From Cardinalis cardinalis (taxonomy: Eukaryota > Chordata > Aves > Passeriformes > Cardinalidae), in the NCBI GenBank assembly GCA_014549065.1, contig JACDOX010000086.1, forward strand, positions 2,759,455 through 2,823,454: a stretch of 64,000 nucleotides of DNA. Reading direction: 5' to 3'. This document shows, piece by piece, positions 60,022-64,000 of this stretch. The position numbers and the translations under genes are program-made. Each line of letters begins with the position of its first letter. Position 1 is the first letter of the stretch. The notes beneath the pieces were generated by a model, which was not told the DNA's origin, searched no databases, and was given only the letters and a program-made list of their open reading frames with translations.

Positions 60022-63000
60022 CTGTAAGTGAAAAAACAGGGTGTGGGCATGAGCCATGAGCTGCTAAGTCCTAAATGAGTTGTACTTTAGATTGCAGAGC
60101 AATTATGAAGCTCAAGAGCATGGATCCTTCCGAGACTATTTTTAGCACTGTCACTCAATTGTTTGATAAATGTCTTGGTAGCTTTTCTACTTAGGATCTC
60201 AACACTGAAAGCTCATTTAAGGTGGATTAAGAAATTAAGATGATTATAGCTGCTGGGAAGAGATTCTCATCATGTTGCATCATTTTGTGTACTTCAATCC
60301 TCAAGCCATTTGGAGCAGACTTAGCAGAGCAAAGTAAAAGCAGCAGTTCACTGCAATCACAGAGTTAATCCTACTACACACTACTGTTAAACCACTACAC
60401 TCCTGAAACCCTACTGGCTCTTGGTGCCAATATCAATTACTTGGCTGCTGCTCATTTCAGCAGACTCAAACAACTGATGTGCTTAGCAACCAGTCCAAAT
60501 CAGTTTCTTAAATGCCAGCTTCCCCTGCACTTGACTGAAGTCTCAGTCTCTGTCCTTGTGTGCTTCTGAAATGCAGCCACAGGCCTGCACCACAAACTGC
60601 TCAAGCATATGTAGCACTACACCTGAGTGGAGGAGTAAATTCCAAGCTGTATATCAAGCTAGATAGCACACTAAGCATCCCTTATTATTAACTCCTGAAG
60701 GTAGTTTGGCAAATTTCAGGAAAAGATAGTCACCCATAGGGTTGCAGGGCTTTGAATAGGCCCTGGCAGCATATCCCAACTGTCCCTGCCAAATTCAGGG
60801 TGGGTCAATGGTGTGTGCATGGGACAGTTCCCTTTGGCTCACCAAGGTGCCAAATGCCATCACTGAGGCCAGGCCTGTGTTTGTGTGTGTAGGAAACCAC
60901 CTGCTGATGCTGTGCTGAAAACTAAGACCATTATGTGCACGTGGCTTGCAGAAGGAAGCTAGAACTGGTCTAGCCCTCAGCATGGGATGGTGTCAGAAGA
61001 GACAAGGAATAAGCCCTGGCTAGTTACATGAATTAAAATACTACCAGACTATGGAAGTTAGTATAATAATGTGTTGCTTGTTGCCAGAGGGTAGCTGGCA
61101 CTCCCTCTTCCATTGCTTTGACCTAATCCTCAGTAGGTAGGGAGATTATTTCAGGATTGCCATGTTAAAAGTAGATTATGGGGATGTGGCAAAGGAAATA
61201 GGAGAAGGACTGGAAATTTTTTTTCATGATTGAGACTGATATGTCTAAGCATAAGAACTGGTTCACTCAGGTGAGTCCTAGTGAGGGAAGTCCCTGTGTG
61301 AGGGACTATAGGACCATTGGCATGAAGGCTTGTGGTAACTTTTTTGGGGTTCCTGCTTTCACTGTCATTTTAACATAGGTAATCATATCCAGTGTTTAAG
61401 GAGAAACAAAAAAAAAAAAATTGTGCAGGCTATTTGATAGCATGTCAGCAAATGTGTCTTCAGTTCCCAACAGGCAAGGCCAAATCAACTGGATCTAAAG
61501 GTAAAACAACCAAATGTATACTCAGGACAAATCACTGATACTTATCTGGCTTGGTACACACTCATACTGCAACAAGAATACCTCCACAAATTATATCTAT
61601 AATTCACTTAGGAGATGACCACACCTTCTCCTTCTTTACTGGTGTATTATCATGTATTTTCTTGTATCTTTTGTCCAAAGTGATTTCCAAGTCCCATCCT
61701 CACCAGAAGGCCACCAGAAGTGACTCTTCTTAATTGCAGAATTCTGAGATGCAACAGCAGCTGCTGAGCAGCTCTTAAAAGACCTGAAATAATCCAGGAA
61801 GAGAGCATCCCTCTGACATCCTGTCCTAGGGTGGATATATCCTATTTACCTAAACCTTATGAAGGGCTTTCTCAAACTTTCCTGTAAAAGTGGAAAGAAA
61901 GGAAAAGCAGACTGCAGGTAGTCCTGGTGTGTGCCACCTCTCTGGCTGGTGATCACAATACCCCTTCCTGGCAGCCACAGCAACTCCTCTCTAGCTTGAA
62001 GCACCTGAGAACAAGGAGGGCTTACTTCTCACCCACCAAGGGCTCTGTGGACTATCATCTGAATGTTCTTAGTTCAATTCCCTGGGAAGCTCTTTACACT
62101 ATTTGCTAGGTTAGAAGCCACTTGGTTGGACTTTGGAAATTAAGGTTGTACCTCCTTGATGGCAATTCATTAGTCCCTGATGGACACTGCTATCAAGACA
62201 NTGGCTTTATACAGACAGACACTCGCTGAATTCATAGAAACAAATCTTTGCATTCTCCCCATGCAAATACTCGAGAGAAAAGAAATGGGCAGCATTAACA
62301 ACTGTCAAGTATAACAAGTGAAGGGCTTTTGAGAAAGGCCCCTTACTCCTGATGTCAAGTTGCAGCCTTGCTGTAACAACCACCTTCTTTCTTTTTTAGA
62401 GGCTTGAAATGCACGTGTAACATGACAACTTTTGAGCAGAAGGGAAAATTAGTTGAGGGGGGGAGTTGTTTGTTATTTATAGACAAAGCTTCCCAGAAAA
62501 ACTAACCAAAGGTCCTGTGTGGAATAGCAACTCCTCCAGACAGACTGTTTGAAAGAATTTTATCACAGCTCCACTCAGCTAACGTTTCAAAGCATTTCTG
62601 TGTTTATTTCTTGTGTAAGACTTAAAAAAACACAAAACAAAAAAATCCCAACAAAAGCACAAAAGAAGTAGCTACACACCAATGTTACTGAGTTATGTGC
62701 AACAAGTGGTAGGAAACCAGAGAGATGAGGATTTGTACTGCCCACTATCACAGCATCTATTTTAAGTGAGGCCCCTCTGGGAGATTTGGGTACATTGTGC
62801 AGCAGGGTGTCAGCAGCATAAGAATCTCCTTGTGCAAAGGACAAACACAAGGGGTTGTATTGACACTGCCTGATGGGGGGAAGGCACTTCTGCTCAGCAG
62901 TGACACAGCCTGCCCTGGCTACCAGAGGCAAGACAGAGAACACATGCAGTTGTCACATTTGTGGGGATTTCTGGGAGAGAAGAGCAAACAACAGCTGTGG

Positions 63001-64000
63001 AAAACACCAACCACCAGCAAGCAATTTCCTCCGCCAGTGCTGCACGCTTTAAGCTGAGCTGCTGAACACCTTCAAAGGCCTGGGAGAGTGACTCCCAGCC
63101 AGGTTAGGGAAGTCTGTGGAGCAGGGGAATAGGTTTTTTATGACCAATCTGCTTTTTAGAGCAGTGTCTGGAGTCGGTGCGTGGCTGCAAGCATCATGCT
63201 GTTTGCCTGTTTCAGACCTGTTCCTGGGAAGGGCCAGGGCAGGAAAGCTGCGTTGGTGCCAGCCCAGCTGGGGGTCTCCTTTCCCAGGTGGATTTGGGGA
63301 TGGGTGAGGAAGGAGTGGCCGGGCTCCCCGGGCAGGAATGCCGCAGGATGTGGGGGAAGGGGCTGCCTGCCCGTGATGAGTCACTCACGCAGGAGCCCTG
63401 CAGGATGCCGTGAGTGTGGCAGCAGAGGGGATGCTGAGCGGAACGGGAAGGAGGGCAGAGCAGGAGGAAATGGTGACAAAAAACTGCCCCGTGCAGGCAC
63501 AGATGAAAGGCTCAGGGCTGCACGGGGAAGTCACACCAGAGCTCTGTGTGTAGCCTGTGACAAACGGCGTGGAGGGGCCAGGACGTGTAAACGATTAGCT
63601 GCAGGAGGAAGGGGTGGCTACACCAGAAAAGCAAGCCGTGTTGACAGTCAGTATGGCTCTAGCAGGCTTGTTTATTTTATTAGCAGGATGGCTGGACTTG
63701 AGCCAGGATTATTTTTAGAAATGACCAAGGAATCTAAGTTAATTAGGAGAGTAATGTTCTGTCCTGTACTCCCACTCTCTTACAGGAAACATAAAAAGCA
63801 GTAACGTTATAAAGGCAGGCTCCAGTGAGATCCTGCAGTGGCTGTCACATATTCCCAGGTAGAGGCGTTGCCTTGCCCTAACCAGCAGCGACTTTCAGCC
63901 CCCAACCCTGTGGAAAAGCGTCAGCCAAATCCATGCTGAGGAGAGAAACGGGAGTGAGCACAAAGAGATGATACAGCAGGAAGCAGGAATGGAAAAGCTG
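60022..64000 (-). other. EHD3 intron 1 (partial)
   Basis: No exon-1 sequence (signature MFSWLGTDD... or a P-loop) is found, so exon 1 lies beyond 64000. An A13 run lies near 61409-61421. A moderately GC/CpG-rich patch at 63150-63580 contains an AP-1-type TGAGTCA at 63377-63383. Confidence 0.65.

Overview
This window looks like avian nuclear DNA, most likely from a songbird. The evidence is vertebrate intron-exon structure with GT-AG splicing, bird-like xanthine dehydrogenase and EHD3 proteins, several CR1 LINE fragments and one LTR-like block of a kind I recall from songbird genomes. There is no prokaryotic operon, CRISPR array or phage. Assignments come from reading the sequence and from memory of the families; no database search was run.

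Layout. (1) 271-7274, plus strand: the last eight coding exons of XDH, encoding the C-terminal 281 residues of the molybdenum domain. (2) 7275-11683: a convergent intergenic spacer. (3) 11684-14041, minus strand: a compact two-exon gene for a type II membrane protein of the HNK-1-type carbohydrate sulfotransferase family, with a CpG-rich promoter. It is full length and open, but both PAPS-binding motifs are degenerate. (4) 14250-38700: about 24 kb without a recognisable gene. It holds two minisatellites (one interrupted by an assembly gap), a CR1 tail, an endogenous-retrovirus-like LTR, dinucleotide repeats and GC-rich islets, one with a TATA box. (5) 38701-60021, minus strand: EHD3 exons 2-6, completing a predicted 535-residue protein whose first 76 residues lie beyond the window. 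Its introns carry three more CR1 fragments and a TG microsatellite. (6) 60022-64000: EHD3 intron 1 (partial).

XDH and EHD3 stand tail to tail, as I recall for human 2p23, but here the sulfotransferase-like gene sits between them. XDH is a cytosolic purine-catabolic enzyme. EHD3 is an endosomal-recycling ATPase. The third protein is predicted to be Golgi-resident. I see no sign of a shared pathway; the grouping is syntenic. I found no wholly new biological system. The best leads are the sulfotransferase-like probable pseudoenzyme, a 23-bp tandem duplication that copies an XDH splice donor, a perfect 9+2+9 palindrome with paired forkhead-like sites in the sulfotransferase promoter, and an orphan TATA/CpG islet near 33.9 kb.
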